Shown: positions 43,171 through 52,645 of the stretch, in pieces | How the letters are laid out: every line of letters starts with the position of its first letter | Position numbering within the stretch: the first letter of the stretch is position 1 | Notes under the pieces: generated by a model | The model's input: only the letters and a program-made list of their open reading frames with translations | The model's database searches: none | What the model was told of the DNA's origin: nothing | Assembly: GCA_024235095.1 (NCBI GenBank) | Contig: JACKNC010000003.1 | Coordinates: 434,001 to 498,000 of the forward strand | DNA length: 64,000 bases | DNA from: Gammaproteobacteria bacterium | GTDB lineage: Bacteria > Pseudomonadota > Gammaproteobacteria > Competibacterales > Competibacteraceae | Direction: 5' to 3' | Translations under genes and position numbers: made by a program

Positions 43171-45463
43171 CGCCCTGAGCGCCTTGGAACGGGTGACTGG
43201 CTACCGCCCGGTGAAATCCGGCGACGAATATAAAGCCCGCTGCCCTTGTCACGAGGACAAAAATCCGTCCCTGTCGGTCAAAATGAACGGCCGGCTATTG
43301 CTGCACTGCTTCGCCGGCTGCCCCTACGAACACATCGTCGCCGCTCTCAACCTGACCCCGGAACCGGCCACTGGCCAGCGGCAGATCGTGGCGACGTATG
43401 CCTATCGGGATGCCGCCGGCGTCGAAGTCCGCCAGAAAATCCGATATACGCCCAAAGACTTTCGCATTCGCCATCGCGGGGAAGACGGCAAATGGATCTA
43501 CAAAGCCGGCCCCGGTCCCGCTGTACTCTATCGTTTGCCGGAACTCCGCTCCGCTATCGCTCAGGGCGCTACCGTCTTCGTCGTCGAGGGCGAGAAGGAC
43601 TGCGACCGCCTCGCAGCGGGTGGCCTGACCGTCACCACCAACATTGAGGGAGCGGCGAAGCCCGACCAGAAAGCCAAGTGGCGCCAGGAATACACCACCC
43701 AACTGGCTGGCGCCGCCCGCGTGATCCTGATTCCCGACCACGACGATCCAGGCCGGATGCACATGCAAACCATCGCACACGCCCTCCGCAGCCAGGTGCA
43801 TGAGGTGCGGATTCTGGAACTGCCGGGGTTGCCGGCCAAAGGCGACGTGTCCGACTGGCTAAATCAGGGCCATACTCTGGATGAACTCCAGGCGTTGGCG
43901 GCCACCGCGCCGCTGTTGTCCACACAACCGGATCCCCTCTCTCCAATCGATCCTGCCTCGGCGCTGAACCTGCCCCGTGAACTGACCCGCCTTGCGGAAG
44001 AGGTCTACAGTCCCCCCACCGTCAGCCCCTGTACGCATCTGGCGAATGCTCACCGAATTCGCCACTACTACCAAGGAAAAATCGGTTATGCGCTGGGACT
44101 CGGCTGGATTCTGTGGACGGGTCGCTTCTGGCGTCCGGATCCGACCGGCGAAGGCTCCATCGCTACCGGCTTTATCGGCGGACTCTCACGCCTCATCGCC
44201 CGGGAATCCGCCACCCTCGCCCGGCGGGCCGCCGACGAAGCGGATGAAGACCGGCGTAAGTCGCTGATGACCCAAGCGGAAGCCTTGCTGAAATGGGCGG
44301 TGCAATCCGAGAACGAACGGACCATTGCCGCCGGATTAAAACTGACCAAACACGCCCTTTTGATCGAATATGGCGATCTCAATCGCGACCCGTGGTTGTT
44401 CAACGTCCAGAACGGCACGGTGGATCTGCGCACCGGCGCGCTGCGCCCACATGACCCCACCGATCTCATCACCTTCCTGGCTCCCGTCACCTACGATCCC
44501 ATCGCTATTTGCCCGACCTGGGAACGGTTCCTGTCCGAGGTCTTTGCTGGAGATGCTGACCTGGTCGCCTTCATCCAGCGCGCAGTCGGCTGGTCCCTCA
44601 CCGGCGTCGTTAAGGAACGCGCCCTGTTCTTCCTGTACGGCGACACCGGAAAAAACGGCAAAACCACCCTGGTCGAGGCCATCATGAAACTGGTCGGCGC
44701 CTGTGGCGAATCCAGCTATGGCTATGGCCGCAAAGTCGGCGCGGACACCTTCATGAAATCGAAGAACCCGGAAGACAACCAACGCAAGGCGGCGACGCTG
44801 GCCGGCCCTCGCTTTGTTTGCACCAGTGAGGTGGATGAAGAACACCGGCTCAATGAGCAATTAATCAAGGACATCACCGGCGGCGACACCATTGAAGGAC
44901 GCCGTCTCTATCAGGAAGCCTTCACCTTCAAACCGCAGTTCAAGCCGTGGATGTACGGCAACCACAAGCCGGAAATCCGTGGCACCGATGACGCCATCTG
45001 GTCGCGCGTGCGCCTGGTGCCCTTCGAGGTGAGTTTTAAAGGCCGCGAAGACCTCAACCTCCCCGATCAACTGGAAGTGGAACTTTCCGGCATCCTGAAT
45101 TGGGCGATCCAGGGCTGCCTGGACTGGCAACGCCACGGACTGCAACCCCCGAGCAAGGTTCAGGCGGCGACGCAGGCTTATCGTGACGAAATGGATGTGT
45201 TTGGCCCCTTTATCTGCGAGTGCTGCGTTGTGCATAAGAACGCTGAAGTGTGGGCGAATGATTTATGGAATGCCTACAGGGCATGGTGCGCAAACGCTGG
45301 CGTTAGGGAGCAAAGCCAAACAAAGCTAGGTAATTATTTGACATCAAAAGGTTTTAATAAGGAAGGAAGCCACAGAGTGAGACGTATTGGCATCGGTCTA
45401 CTGCCTAAATCCTCTATCAATAATGGCGACAGTTGCGATAGTAGTTCCGAAAAGTCCCCATAG
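43154..45463 (+). CDS. Phage/plasmid-type primase-helicase (P4/D5-like)
   Basis: 769 residues. A CHC2-like zinc finger is at residues 29-55 (ARCPCHEDKNPSLSVKMN and LLHCFAGCPYEH). A Toprim domain follows with VFVVEGEKDCDRLAAGG near 142 and the metal-binding D-x-D in LIPDHDDPGR near 194. The C-terminal half is a D5/P4-type superfamily 3 helicase: D5_N region (TFLAPVTYDPIAICPTWERF), Walker A GDTGKNGKTT near 496, VCTSEVDEEHRLNEQLIKDI for motif B and MYGNHKPEIRGTDDAIWSRV for sensor 1 and the arginine finger. Such proteins initiate replication of satellite phages, plasmids and integrative elements. The last codons (NNGDSCDSSSEKSP) lie inside the first origin-like repeat. Confidence 0.92.
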   Translation: MSLLNDALSALERVTGYRPVKSGDEYKARCPCHEDKNPSLSVKMNGRLLLHCFAGCPYEHIVAALNLTPEPATGQRQIVATYAYRDAAGVEVRQKIRYTPKDFRIRHRGEDGKWIYKAGPGPAVLYRLPELRSAIAQGATVFVVEGEKDCDRLAAGGLTVTTNIEGAAKPDQKAKWRQEYTTQLAGAARVILIPDHDDPGRMHMQTIAHALRSQVHEVRILELPGLPAKGDVSDWLNQGHTLDELQALAATAPLLSTQPDPLSPIDPASALNLPRELTRLAEEVYSPPTVSPCTHLANAHRIRHYYQGKIGYALGLGWILWTGRFWRPDPTGEGSIATGFIGGLSRLIARESATLARRAADEADEDRRKSLMTQAEALLKWAVQSENERTIAAGLKLTKHALLIEYGDLNRDPWLFNVQNGTVDLRTGALRPHDPTDLITFLAPVTYDPIAICPTWERFLSEVFAGDADLVAFIQRAVGWSLTGVVKERALFFLYGDTGKNGKTTLVEAIMKLVGACGESSYGYGRKVGADTFMKSKNPEDNQRKAATLAGPRFVCTSEVDEEHRLNEQLIKDITGGDTIEGRRLYQEAFTFKPQFKPWMYGNHKPEIRGTDDAIWSRVRLVPFEVSFKGREDLNLPDQLEVELSGILNWAIQGCLDWQRHGLQPPSKVQAATQAYRDEMDVFGPFICECCVVHKNAEVWANDLWNAYRAWCANAGVREQSQTKLGNYLTSKGFNKEGSHRVRRIGIGLLPKSSINNGDSCDSSSEKSP

Positions 45464-45822
45464 GGGGTTTTCTATAGGGATTTCTCCGGATAAGTGTCGC
45501 AACTATCGCAACTGTCGCAATCCAAAAATCAGGATGCATTCTTAGTGATAGATACGAATGATCACAACTAATTAATAATTAAATGATTATTTAATTATTA
45601 CCCACCTTGGATGAATCCATGAAAGTTGCTCAGAATATCCCGCCGTTTGCTGCGGGTTTTTTTTTGGTCTTCCCACCAACAATGGCGACAGTTGCGACAG
45701 TTGCGATAGTAGTTCCGGAAAGTCCCCATAGGGGGTTCTCTATAGGGATTTCTCCGGATAAGTGTCGCAACTATCGCAACTGTCGCAATCCAAAAATCAG
45801 GATGCATTCTTAGTGATGGATA
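45422..45822. repeat. Duplicated iteron-like inverted-repeat module (putative replication origin)
   Basis: Two direct copies of a roughly 140-bp unit (45422-45561 and 45681-45822). Each has 9-bp iterons on the left (GCGACAGTT, GCGATAGTA; two in unit 1, three in unit 2), a centre with CCCCATAGGGGG and CTATAGGGA, and the inverted iterons on the right (TGTCGCAACTATCGCAACTG), then AT-rich DNA. This is the layout of a replication origin bound by an initiator, directly after the primase-helicase gene. Confidence 0.65.
45639..45665 (+). terminator. Rho-independent terminator
   Basis: CCCGC, loop CGTTTGCT, GCGGG followed by nine T. It lies between the two origin-like units and would end primase transcription. 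Confidence 0.75.
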
Positions 45823-45899
45823 TGATTTATCATAACCTAATGATTATTAAATTATTATTGAGTCATTATCCATATAAGACACGCTATCCCTAATGCCAG

Positions 45900-46249
45900 T
45901 CAAGGAGGCGTTTTGGGTTGATCACTCTGGAGTTGGCTCCAGGCGACCCGATATCCTGATCGCCAACCATGATCGTAAGCCAGCCACGATAGTCCCAGAA
46001 GGCCCAGTAAAAATAAGGTCGCAACGACGCCAATACTGAGAAAGCGTTTTTTCCGGCGCCCCAAGTCTGGTTTCGTGGTTGGCGACGGAATGTTTCGCGC
46101 GATCTCTCTAAGGATTGGCGGGAAGTCACGCTGAAACTCGCGTTTGGCGTTTTCCAAGACGGCGTGCGCTGTGGCGTCGGCGACTTGCTTGAGATGACCA
46201 AGGGTCCCTGTGACCGATGCTTCGAGATCCTGGCGGAAGTACTGTAAAG
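45900..46249 (-). pseudogene. Membrane-anchored coiled-coil protein, start cut off
   Basis: The frame enters from IS6-alpha: LQYFRQDLEASVTGTLGHLK, QVADATAHAVLENAKREFQR, then a basic stretch and one membrane segment (FLSIGVVATLFLLGLLGLSW) and the end SQLQSDQPKTPP. An amphipathic N-terminal helix, then a single C-terminal membrane anchor. It is reminiscent of small plasmid mobilisation/stability proteins, but I cannot name a family. It is convergent with the primase. Confidence 0.5.
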
Positions 46250-47056
46250 GGTTCTGTTGCGTTAGCTGATAGGGTCGGATTTCGGTAAGCTACACGGCCC
46301 CTGTCCTGACTTGAGAACCCGCATGATCGATTTTAGAGGCCACCGCTTTGAACGAGACATCATCCTAACGAGTGTCCGTTGGTACCTCGCCTATCCGTTG
46401 AGCTATCGGAACCTGGAAGAGATGCTGGCGGAGCGGGGTGTCGACGTGGATCATTCCAGCGTCTACCGCTGGGTCCAGAAGTTTACGCCGCAGTTGGAAG
46501 CGGCTTTCCGCAAAGGACAAAAGCGCCCGGTGGGCACAAGTTGGCGGATGGATGAGACCTACATTAAGGTCAAAGGCCAGTGGAAGTACCTCTACCGCGC
46601 GGTTGATCGAGACGGCCAGACGATCGACTTCCTGTTCACGGCGCATCGCGATAAGAAAGCCGCCCTGCGCTTTCTCAAAAAGGCGATACGGCAGCACGGT
46701 CTTCCGGACAAAGTCACGATCGATAAGAGTGGCGCTAACACCGCTGCCCTGGATGCACTCCAGGAGGAGACGGGCGCCGCCATTGAGATTCGCCAAAACA
46801 AGTACTTAAATAATTTAGTGGAACAAGATCATCGCGCCGTTAAACGGATCGTCCGCCCCATGCTGGGGTTCAAAGGCTTTCATTCTGCTCGGACCACCCT
46901 GCGGGGCATCGAACTCCTGCACATGATCAAGAAGGGCCAAATGATCATGGCCGAAGGGACGAATCTCTCCGCCGCAGGACAATTTTATTCACTGGCTGCC
47001 TAATAACCTGCAAGGGTTACCCAATCGTGCTCGAAAAAAATTAACGCAACAGAACC
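46250..47056 (+). mobile_element. IS6-alpha copy 8 (807 bp)
   Basis: Left flank CTGTAAAG. The right side is a 22-bp piece of another IS6-alpha right end. Confidence 0.97.
46311..47003 (+). CDS. IS6-family transposase (copy 8)
   Basis: Encodes the same protein as copy 1. Confidence 0.97.
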   Translation: MRTRMIDFRGHRFERDIILTSVRWYLAYPLSYRNLEEMLAERGVDVDHSSVYRWVQKFTPQLEAAFRKGQKRPVGTSWRMDETYIKVKGQWKYLYRAVDRDGQTIDFLFTAHRDKKAALRFLKKAIRQHGLPDKVTIDKSGANTAALDALQEETGAAIEIRQNKYLNNLVEQDHRAVKRIVRPMLGFKGFHSARTTLRGIELLHMIKKGQMIMAEGTNLSAAGQFYSLAA

Positions 47057-47078
47057 AAAAAATTAACGCAACAGAACC
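47057..47078 (+). mobile_element. IS6-alpha terminal remnant (22 bp)
   Basis: AAAAAATTAACGCAACAGAA followed by CC repeats the last 22 bp of copy 8. The brxL fragment follows at once. Confidence 0.9.
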
Positions 47079-48384
47079 CACGTAACTCGTCCTGGGTGAT
47101 TTCACCGTGCGGATAGATCAGCTTGACCAGTCCCGCCACCGATTTGCGCACCGCTTTCACATCACGGGCATTGAGATGGGAGCCGAGGGAGAAATAGCAG
47201 TCGATGATCTCGGTGAAGTTGTGTTTGCGCAGTTCCCGCAAGGCTTCGGCCAGGTAATCCACCACGAAGCCGTAGTGATCCGTGAAGAACTCCACCCGCA
47301 TCTTCGGGATTTCCCAGCCGGGAATGTAGAAGTGGATGCGGTCGAGGAAGGCCATGTCTTCCCGAATCACGTCGGGCATCGGCATGAACAGGTGGGACGA
47401 GCGCACCATGACCTCGACCGGCTGGTGGGTGTTGCCGAACAGGGCAATGGACGCCATGCCCGACAGCGAATCCTTGCCACGGGCGAACGTGCCGGACTCG
47501 CAGTAGGTCTTAAGCGTGGTCACGACTTCTTTCGGCATCTTTTGCAGGTCGGCCACTTCATCGAAGGCCACCGCATCCCAGATCCCCACCAACCCCATCT
47601 TGCCGCTGGCCATGTTGTAGAACAGGTTCGCCACAGTGGTCGGGCCGGTCAGCAGGATGGTGTACGGCGAAAGTTCCTGATAGCCGTAGCTCTTACCGGT
47701 GCCACGGGGGCCGAGTTCGACCAGGTTGTAGTTCTGCTCACACAGCGCCAGTAGGCGAACGAGAAAGAGCAACTTGACCCGCCGCTCGAAATGCGCGGGT
47801 TCCATGCCGATGGTGCGGAGCAGCAAGTCGATCCATTCATCGGTAGTGAATGCGCTGCGACACGCCCGGTACTCTTCAAGATCGAAGGTGGCCAACTGAA
47901 TGGGCTTGATGCGGTCGATCCAGAACGGACTGCGTTTGCCCTTTTGCTCTTCGTCAAATTGGTGTCTCAGATCCATTTGCGCCCAGATGCCGCCCATTAA
48001 CAAGCGGTCATAGTCCCGCATGAAGTGTTCAGGGATGTGGACATGCTTGTGGCCGAAGTTCTTGAGTTCCGCCCAGTATTTGTCGTCATCGGAGACATAG
48101 CGGACTTGCACTTTGTCGATGAGGGTGTGCTGGCCCTTGTCTTTGAGCAGCGACTGGGTTTTGTTGGCCTCGTCGGGTCGCACGAAGTTTGACGACAAGG
48201 TGTTATTGACCACCTTCAATCCCGCGTCAATCGCTACGGGGTCGTCAGTGGCGCAGTATTTGCCCAACAGATACTCCAGGACGAAGACCGGGACGTTGGC
48301 TCCCACCTTCACCTTGCGCACCAAGTCTTTACGGACGACCTTGCCCGCAAATACGGCGGCCGCTTTTCGGTCCAATTCAGGCAT
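47079..48384 (-). pseudogene. brxL: BrxL (BREX Lon-like protein), C-terminally truncated
   Basis: About 435 residues of a protein usually near 680. The N-terminus (MPELDRKAAAVFAGKVVRKD) and the BrxL segments FVLEYLLGKYCATDDP, AELKNFGHKHVHIPEHFMRD and LLMGGIWAQMDL are intact. The AAA+ part has Walker A ELGPRGTGKSYGYQEL near 228 and Walker B AVAFDEVADL. The C-terminal Lon-protease-like domain is missing at the IS6-alpha edge, and the frame would add a short tail from the element. BrxL is needed for defence in many type 1 BREX systems, so this locus is probably inactive. It starts 9 bp after pglZ. Confidence 0.93.
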
Positions 48385-48393
48385 GACGGATCC

Positions 48394-50991
48394 TCACAGC
48401 GAAATGGCGACCTCCACAGTCAGGGGAGCCGCCAGTTCTACCCCGGTGGTGGCGTCGAGCAGGTAGACGCCGATGGTCTTCTGCGCAATCTCCTCGGACA
48501 GCATGAGGGTAACGGTATTCGGTTCGATGCGTTGGTGATCGCTGTCGGCCATTTTCAGCTTCACTTCACCGATGGCATCCTCAAAACCGTAGGAGGCGCT
48601 GACCGGCAGCGAAACACATTTCTTGTTGGCGCGCAGTTCAATTCGCACCTTGGGCGGCTCGAATCCGAACAGGCTGGCTTCCCGCTGGCTTCCGGCAATC
48701 TGCACGGAGAAAAACCGGGTGGTCAGCTTTGAGGCGCCGGGGGTCAGCGTCCATTGCATGCCCGTCGTTTGAACGGCGGGTTTCGCCGTCGCATGCAACA
48801 CGACCACCGGCACGATCAGTTCTTGCGGGGATAAACCGCCGTGGAAATAGGCGCGTCCGCCGCCTTTGGCTTTGAAGACGGCAAACGTCCACGGGGTCGC
48901 AATGTCAAATTCGCTCTCCATGCCCAGTGCGGTCAGCGAGGTGCGCAGATACGAGGACGCTGATGTTCCGCCGACGCCGACCCACACCCGTCGATGCAGG
49001 TCTTCCACCTGGCCACCGGGATTTTCGATCTTCATCTCCTCCCCCATTTCGTCGCCAAACAGGTGCCCATGATCGGCCGCGAGCACAAGGGTCGTGATGC
49101 GATGGTCCGCCAGTATCCTCACGCCCCGCCGTAACTGGCTCAGTACGCCATCGATTTGCAACCGCGCTTGTGACACGTTGTCGGCTTCGCCCAGTTCGTC
49201 GATTTCTTGCGAGGTGATCAGGATCAATTGGGCGTTTTGCAGGCCGTCCTTGATCTTCTTGCCGGGCTTGGGGAGCAGGTCGTCCAGCTTGGCCTCGAAG
49301 ACCGGCACGCCTGCCTGCTCCTTCAGGAACGTCACGCGATCTTTGCGATCCTTGATGACCTTGCCGCCGATTTCCAGCGCCAACTTGCCGCCCCCCACGC
49401 TCACTACCTTCGCCGACTCGTGCGCCCTGGGGAGTAACGCGGCCATGCCGATTTCGGTAATGGTGGGCAGGGCGGCGAGGGCCGGTTGAATCGCCACCGT
49501 GAAGTCATCGGTGAGCAACTGAGCCAACTCCCGCGCCATCTCGAAGCGCAGCGCATCGACCCAGAGGTAAGCGACTTTTCCGGCGCTCAGATGCGGTTTC
49601 ACCTGCTGCTCAAAAATCGCCTGCTGCCTCAGCAAACCCGTGATGGGATGCTGGGCCTGGTGAAAGTGGGTAATGAAGTGTTTGGCCAACTCGGAACCAA
49701 CGGCGGTGTAGCGCTGTTCGGCCTTGGTGATGAGCTTTTCCAAGCTGTGATGATCGTGGTTGGCGGCGAACTCGAAGTGATATTTGCGGCTTTCCAGGCG
49801 CCGATGATGGGTGTCGAGCAGACACCACGGTTCGTCATCATCCGCATAGGCTTTGACGAGGGCCGGGACTGAGGTTGGCGCCTGTTTCAACGCCTTGGCG
49901 ACCCGGTCGGCGGTGAGCAAGACCTCGGCGGCGGATGAGATCAGCGCCCAGCGCGCCTGAATCGCCGGGATCATATCGGCCCAGAAGCGCGAGCGGCGAT
50001 ACTCGGCCCGTTGCAACAACAACGGGGTTGCCGCTTTGGTCAGTTCGTTTTCCACTTGGGCCAGCAACGCCCGTTCGACACACAGGAAGGTTTCATTTTC
50101 CGTGAGCCACTCCACCGGGAGTTCCAGTTGATCGAGGCCCAGTTCCTGTTCGACCTGGTGGGCGACGGTCATGTAGCAGTCCCGCAGGTCCCGGTCGTTG
50201 CGCCAGGTGCGGGCCAAGCGTGTACAAGCGTCGATGCCGCCGGTGCTGTGGGCCACGGAAACCGATGCCAGGGATGAAGGCGCTTGCTCCTTGAGCGCAG
50301 CCAGCAGGTCGGTGAGCAGCACATGCCGCGCTAACTTCACGCGCCAGTTCGCCAGGGCTTCGGCGGTGGGGAGTTCGATGTCGAAGTTCGCTTGCAGCAG
50401 GTGACGCAGTTCCTTTTGGGCGTCCTTCTTGCTAACCGCTGTATCATGCTGGTCGCTGTGTAGAAAGGCCAGGGCGACTTCTTGCGGGTGGGCGGTGCCG
50501 AAGATCAGCTTGATCACGCCGGTCGAGAGGTCGATGCCTTGTTCGGTCAGCGCATTGAGATCGGTCAGCGACAATTTGCCGGCTTCCACCTGTCGTTCGA
50601 TTTCAGCCACCTGATCCTCGCCCAGAATCGGTTTGAGGGCGTTGCGGACCACGACGGACAGGCGGGTATTGCAGGCAGGGGGTTGTTGCCGGGGTTGCAT
50701 GATGACCCCGGCGCAATCGAGTTCGATCAGGGCGCTGTGGGTCTTCTCGCGCTCAAGGGGGACGTAGACGACCAGCCGGGGCGGTTGGCTGTCGTTGAGT
50801 AAGGGATCGATTGCTTTGCGCAACTGGAGAAAGCTGCCGTCGTAACCGGCGACGGTGGTGTTGGGCAGGGTGAGTTCGGCAACTGCCGCGCCGTAGGCGT
50901 GTTCCGGGTCGTACCAGACCACCAGTCCTTGATCATCGACCTGCTTGAGGATCAGTTGCGATAAATACCCGGTGACGGTTCCTGTTGGCAT
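48394..50991 (-). CDS. pglZ: BREX phosphatase-domain protein PglZ
   Basis: 865 residues, apparently complete. The alkaline-phosphatase-like PglZ domain shows its metal-binding motifs: VAYLWVDALRFEMARELAQL near residue 475 and TLVLAADHGHLFGDEMGEE near 635. N-terminal VVWYDPEHAYGAAVAELTLP and the long helical middle match BREX PglZ. The C-terminus is a beta-rich domain. It acts with PglX, BrxC and BrxL in phage defence and site-specific methylation, none of which but brxL remain here. The ATG at 50991 lies 4 bp after the stop of a VapC gene. Confidence 0.93.
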   Translation of the reverse strand: MPTGTVTGYLSQLILKQVDDQGLVVWYDPEHAYGAAVAELTLPNTTVAGYDGSFLQLRKAIDPLLNDSQPPRLVVYVPLEREKTHSALIELDCAGVIMQPRQQPPACNTRLSVVVRNALKPILGEDQVAEIERQVEAGKLSLTDLNALTEQGIDLSTGVIKLIFGTAHPQEVALAFLHSDQHDTAVSKKDAQKELRHLLQANFDIELPTAEALANWRVKLARHVLLTDLLAALKEQAPSSLASVSVAHSTGGIDACTRLARTWRNDRDLRDCYMTVAHQVEQELGLDQLELPVEWLTENETFLCVERALLAQVENELTKAATPLLLQRAEYRRSRFWADMIPAIQARWALISSAAEVLLTADRVAKALKQAPTSVPALVKAYADDDEPWCLLDTHHRRLESRKYHFEFAANHDHHSLEKLITKAEQRYTAVGSELAKHFITHFHQAQHPITGLLRQQAIFEQQVKPHLSAGKVAYLWVDALRFEMARELAQLLTDDFTVAIQPALAALPTITEIGMAALLPRAHESAKVVSVGGGKLALEIGGKVIKDRKDRVTFLKEQAGVPVFEAKLDDLLPKPGKKIKDGLQNAQLILITSQEIDELGEADNVSQARLQIDGVLSQLRRGVRILADHRITTLVLAADHGHLFGDEMGEEMKIENPGGQVEDLHRRVWVGVGGTSASSYLRTSLTALGMESEFDIATPWTFAVFKAKGGGRAYFHGGLSPQELIVPVVVLHATAKPAVQTTGMQWTLTPGASKLTTRFFSVQIAGSQREASLFGFEPPKVRIELRANKKCVSLPVSASYGFEDAIGEVKLKMADSDHQRIEPNTVTLMLSEEIAQKTIGVYLLDATTGVELAAPLTVEVAISL

Positions 50992-50995
50992 CGGC

Positions 50996-51388
50996 TCATT
51001 TCCACAAGCGGGTCACGCCATACTCATCAAAAATGGCGTCGGCGCTGATCAGTGGTAGTTTTTTTATCACGGATTGGGCAATCAACAGTCGGTCAAAGGG
51101 ATCTTTGTGATGCGCTGGCAACGTTTCTACAAAAGTCGCATGAGCCAACTCGATCCCCAACAGATGGAAATGGTTCGTCGCCAGTTCGCGAGGCAGGAAG
51201 GTCATCGCCGGTTCGCCCAGTTCCAGCTTTTTCAGTCCAACTTTGATGGCAATCTCCCAACAGGAGGCCACGCTCACCCATTTAGGGTTCGCTGGGTCTT
51301 CGATCAGGTTTTTGGCCACCGGACTCAGTAGGGGGTCATCCCATACGAACCACAAGAAGGCATGGGTGTCGAGCAGAATATCGCTCAC
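50996..51388 (-). CDS. vapC: PIN-domain toxin (VapC-like)
   Basis: 130 residues, complete. PIN-domain acidic residues are present: ILLDTHAFLWFVWDD (D), SCWEIAIKVGLKKLEL (E), HHKDPFDRLLIAQS (D) and LISADAIFDEYGV (D). The HKDPFDR pattern is typical of the VapC subgroup paired with Phd-type antitoxins. Start overlaps the antitoxin stop by four bases. Confidence 0.93.
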   Translation of the reverse strand: MSDILLDTHAFLWFVWDDPLLSPVAKNLIEDPANPKWVSVASCWEIAIKVGLKKLELGEPAMTFLPRELATNHFHLLGIELAHATFVETLPAHHKDPFDRLLIAQSVIKKLPLISADAIFDEYGVTRLWK

Positions 51389-51642
51389 TCCATGTATTCC
51401 TTGAACTCGTCCAGTGGGGCGTCAAAGTCCGACGCCATCCAGTGGCGGGTGTTCTTCGCACTACCGGCCTTGCACGGCCACTGATTTTTCAGCCCAGTTC
51501 GCTGGGTGGGTGGTAAGGGATTCAGCACTAAACGGGCTACGGCTCGATCATTCTCAACAATGATAACTTCCTCGCCTGGCGTCAGGCGGTGGATGAGTTC
51601 TGCCAACGTGGTTTGGGTTTGTTCGAGGGCGATGGTGGTCAT
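51385..51642 (-). CDS. Phd/YefM-type antitoxin
   Basis: 85 residues: TTIALEQTQTTLAELIHRLT, then PGEEVIIVENDRAVARLVLN, the Phd/VapB-type DNA-binding N-terminus, and a flexible acidic C-terminus (SDFDAPLDEFKEYME) that binds the toxin. It is cotranscribed with the PIN toxin downstream and probably autoregulated. Confidence 0.9.
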   Translation of the reverse strand: MTTIALEQTQTTLAELIHRLTPGEEVIIVENDRAVARLVLNPLPPTQRTGLKNQWPCKAGSAKNTRHWMASDFDAPLDEFKEYME

Positions 51643-51663
51643 GTTTGTGGTTCCTATCGGTGA

Positions 51664-51813
51664 TCACTTCCAAAGGCGGTTAACCCCGTACTGATCGAAG
51701 ATCGCATCGGTACTCACGAGCGGGATGTTTTCGGCCACTGCTTGCGCCGCCAGCAATCGGTCGAACGGATCCCTGTGGTGGAATGGCAACCTGATCAGAG
51801 CAGCGGTGTGTAT
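51664..51813 (-). pseudogene. Second VapC-like toxin, C-terminal fragment
   Basis: IHTAALIRLPFHHRDPFDRL, LAAQAVAENIPLVSTDAIFD and QYGVNRLWK closely resemble the end of the intact VapC. IS6-alpha copy 9 removed the rest. A duplicated VapBC module once stood here. Confidence 0.85.
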
Positions 51814-52620
51814 GGTTCTGTTGCGTTAATTTTTTTCGAGCACGATTGGGTAACCCTTGCAGGTTATTAGGCAGCCAGTGAATAAAATTGTCCTGCGGCG
51901 GAGAGATTCGTCCCTTCGGCCATGATCATTTGGCCCTTCTTGATCATGTGCAGGAGTTCGATGCCCCGCAGGGTGGTCCGAGCAGAATGAAAGCCTTTGA
52001 ACCCCAGCATGGGGCGGACGATCCGTTTAACGGCGCGATGATCTTGTTCCACTAAATTATTTAAGTACTTGTTTTGGCGAATCTCAATGGCGGCGCCCGT
52101 CTCCTCCTGGAGTGCATCCAGGGCAGCGGTGTTAGCGCCACTCTTATCGATCGTGACTTTGTCCGGAAGACCGTGCTGCCGTATCGCCTTTTTGAGAAAG
52201 CGCAGGGCGGCTTTCTTATCGCGATGCGCCGTGAACAGGAAGTCGATCGTCTGGCCGTCTCGATCAACCGCGCGGTAGAGGTACTTCCACTGGCCTTTGA
52301 CCTTAATGTAGGTCTCATCCATCCGCCAACTTGTGCCCACCGGGCGCTTTTGTCCTTTGCGGAAAGCCGCTTCCAACTGCGGCGTAAACTTCTGGACCCA
52401 GCGGTAGACGCTGGAATGATCCACGTCGACACCCCGCTCCGCCAGCATCTCTTCCAGGTTCCGATAGCTCAACGGATAGGCGAGGTACCAACGGACACTC
52501 GTTAGGATGATGTCTCGTTCAAAGCGGTGGCCTCTAAAATCGATCATGCGGGTTCTCAAGTCAGGACAGGGGCCGTGTAGCTTACCGAAATCCGACCCTA
52601 TCAGCTAACGCAACAGAACC
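51814..52620 (-). mobile_element. IS6-alpha copy 9 (807 bp)
   Basis: Left flank GTGTGTAT. Right flank AAGCGGAA is the reverse complement of the right flank of copy 10 (TTCCGCTT, 58660-58667), marking an inversion between the two. Confidence 0.97.
51867..52559 (-). CDS. IS6-family transposase (copy 9)
   Basis: Encodes the same protein as copy 1. Confidence 0.97.
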   Translation of the reverse strand: MRTRMIDFRGHRFERDIILTSVRWYLAYPLSYRNLEEMLAERGVDVDHSSVYRWVQKFTPQLEAAFRKGQKRPVGTSWRMDETYIKVKGQWKYLYRAVDRDGQTIDFLFTAHRDKKAALRFLKKAIRQHGLPDKVTIDKSGANTAALDALQEETGAAIEIRQNKYLNNLVEQDHRAVKRIVRPMLGFKGFHSARTTLRGIELLHMIKKGQMIMAEGTNLSAAGQFYSLAA

Positions 52621-52645
52621 AAGCGGAAGGCCCTGCACCGCATTT

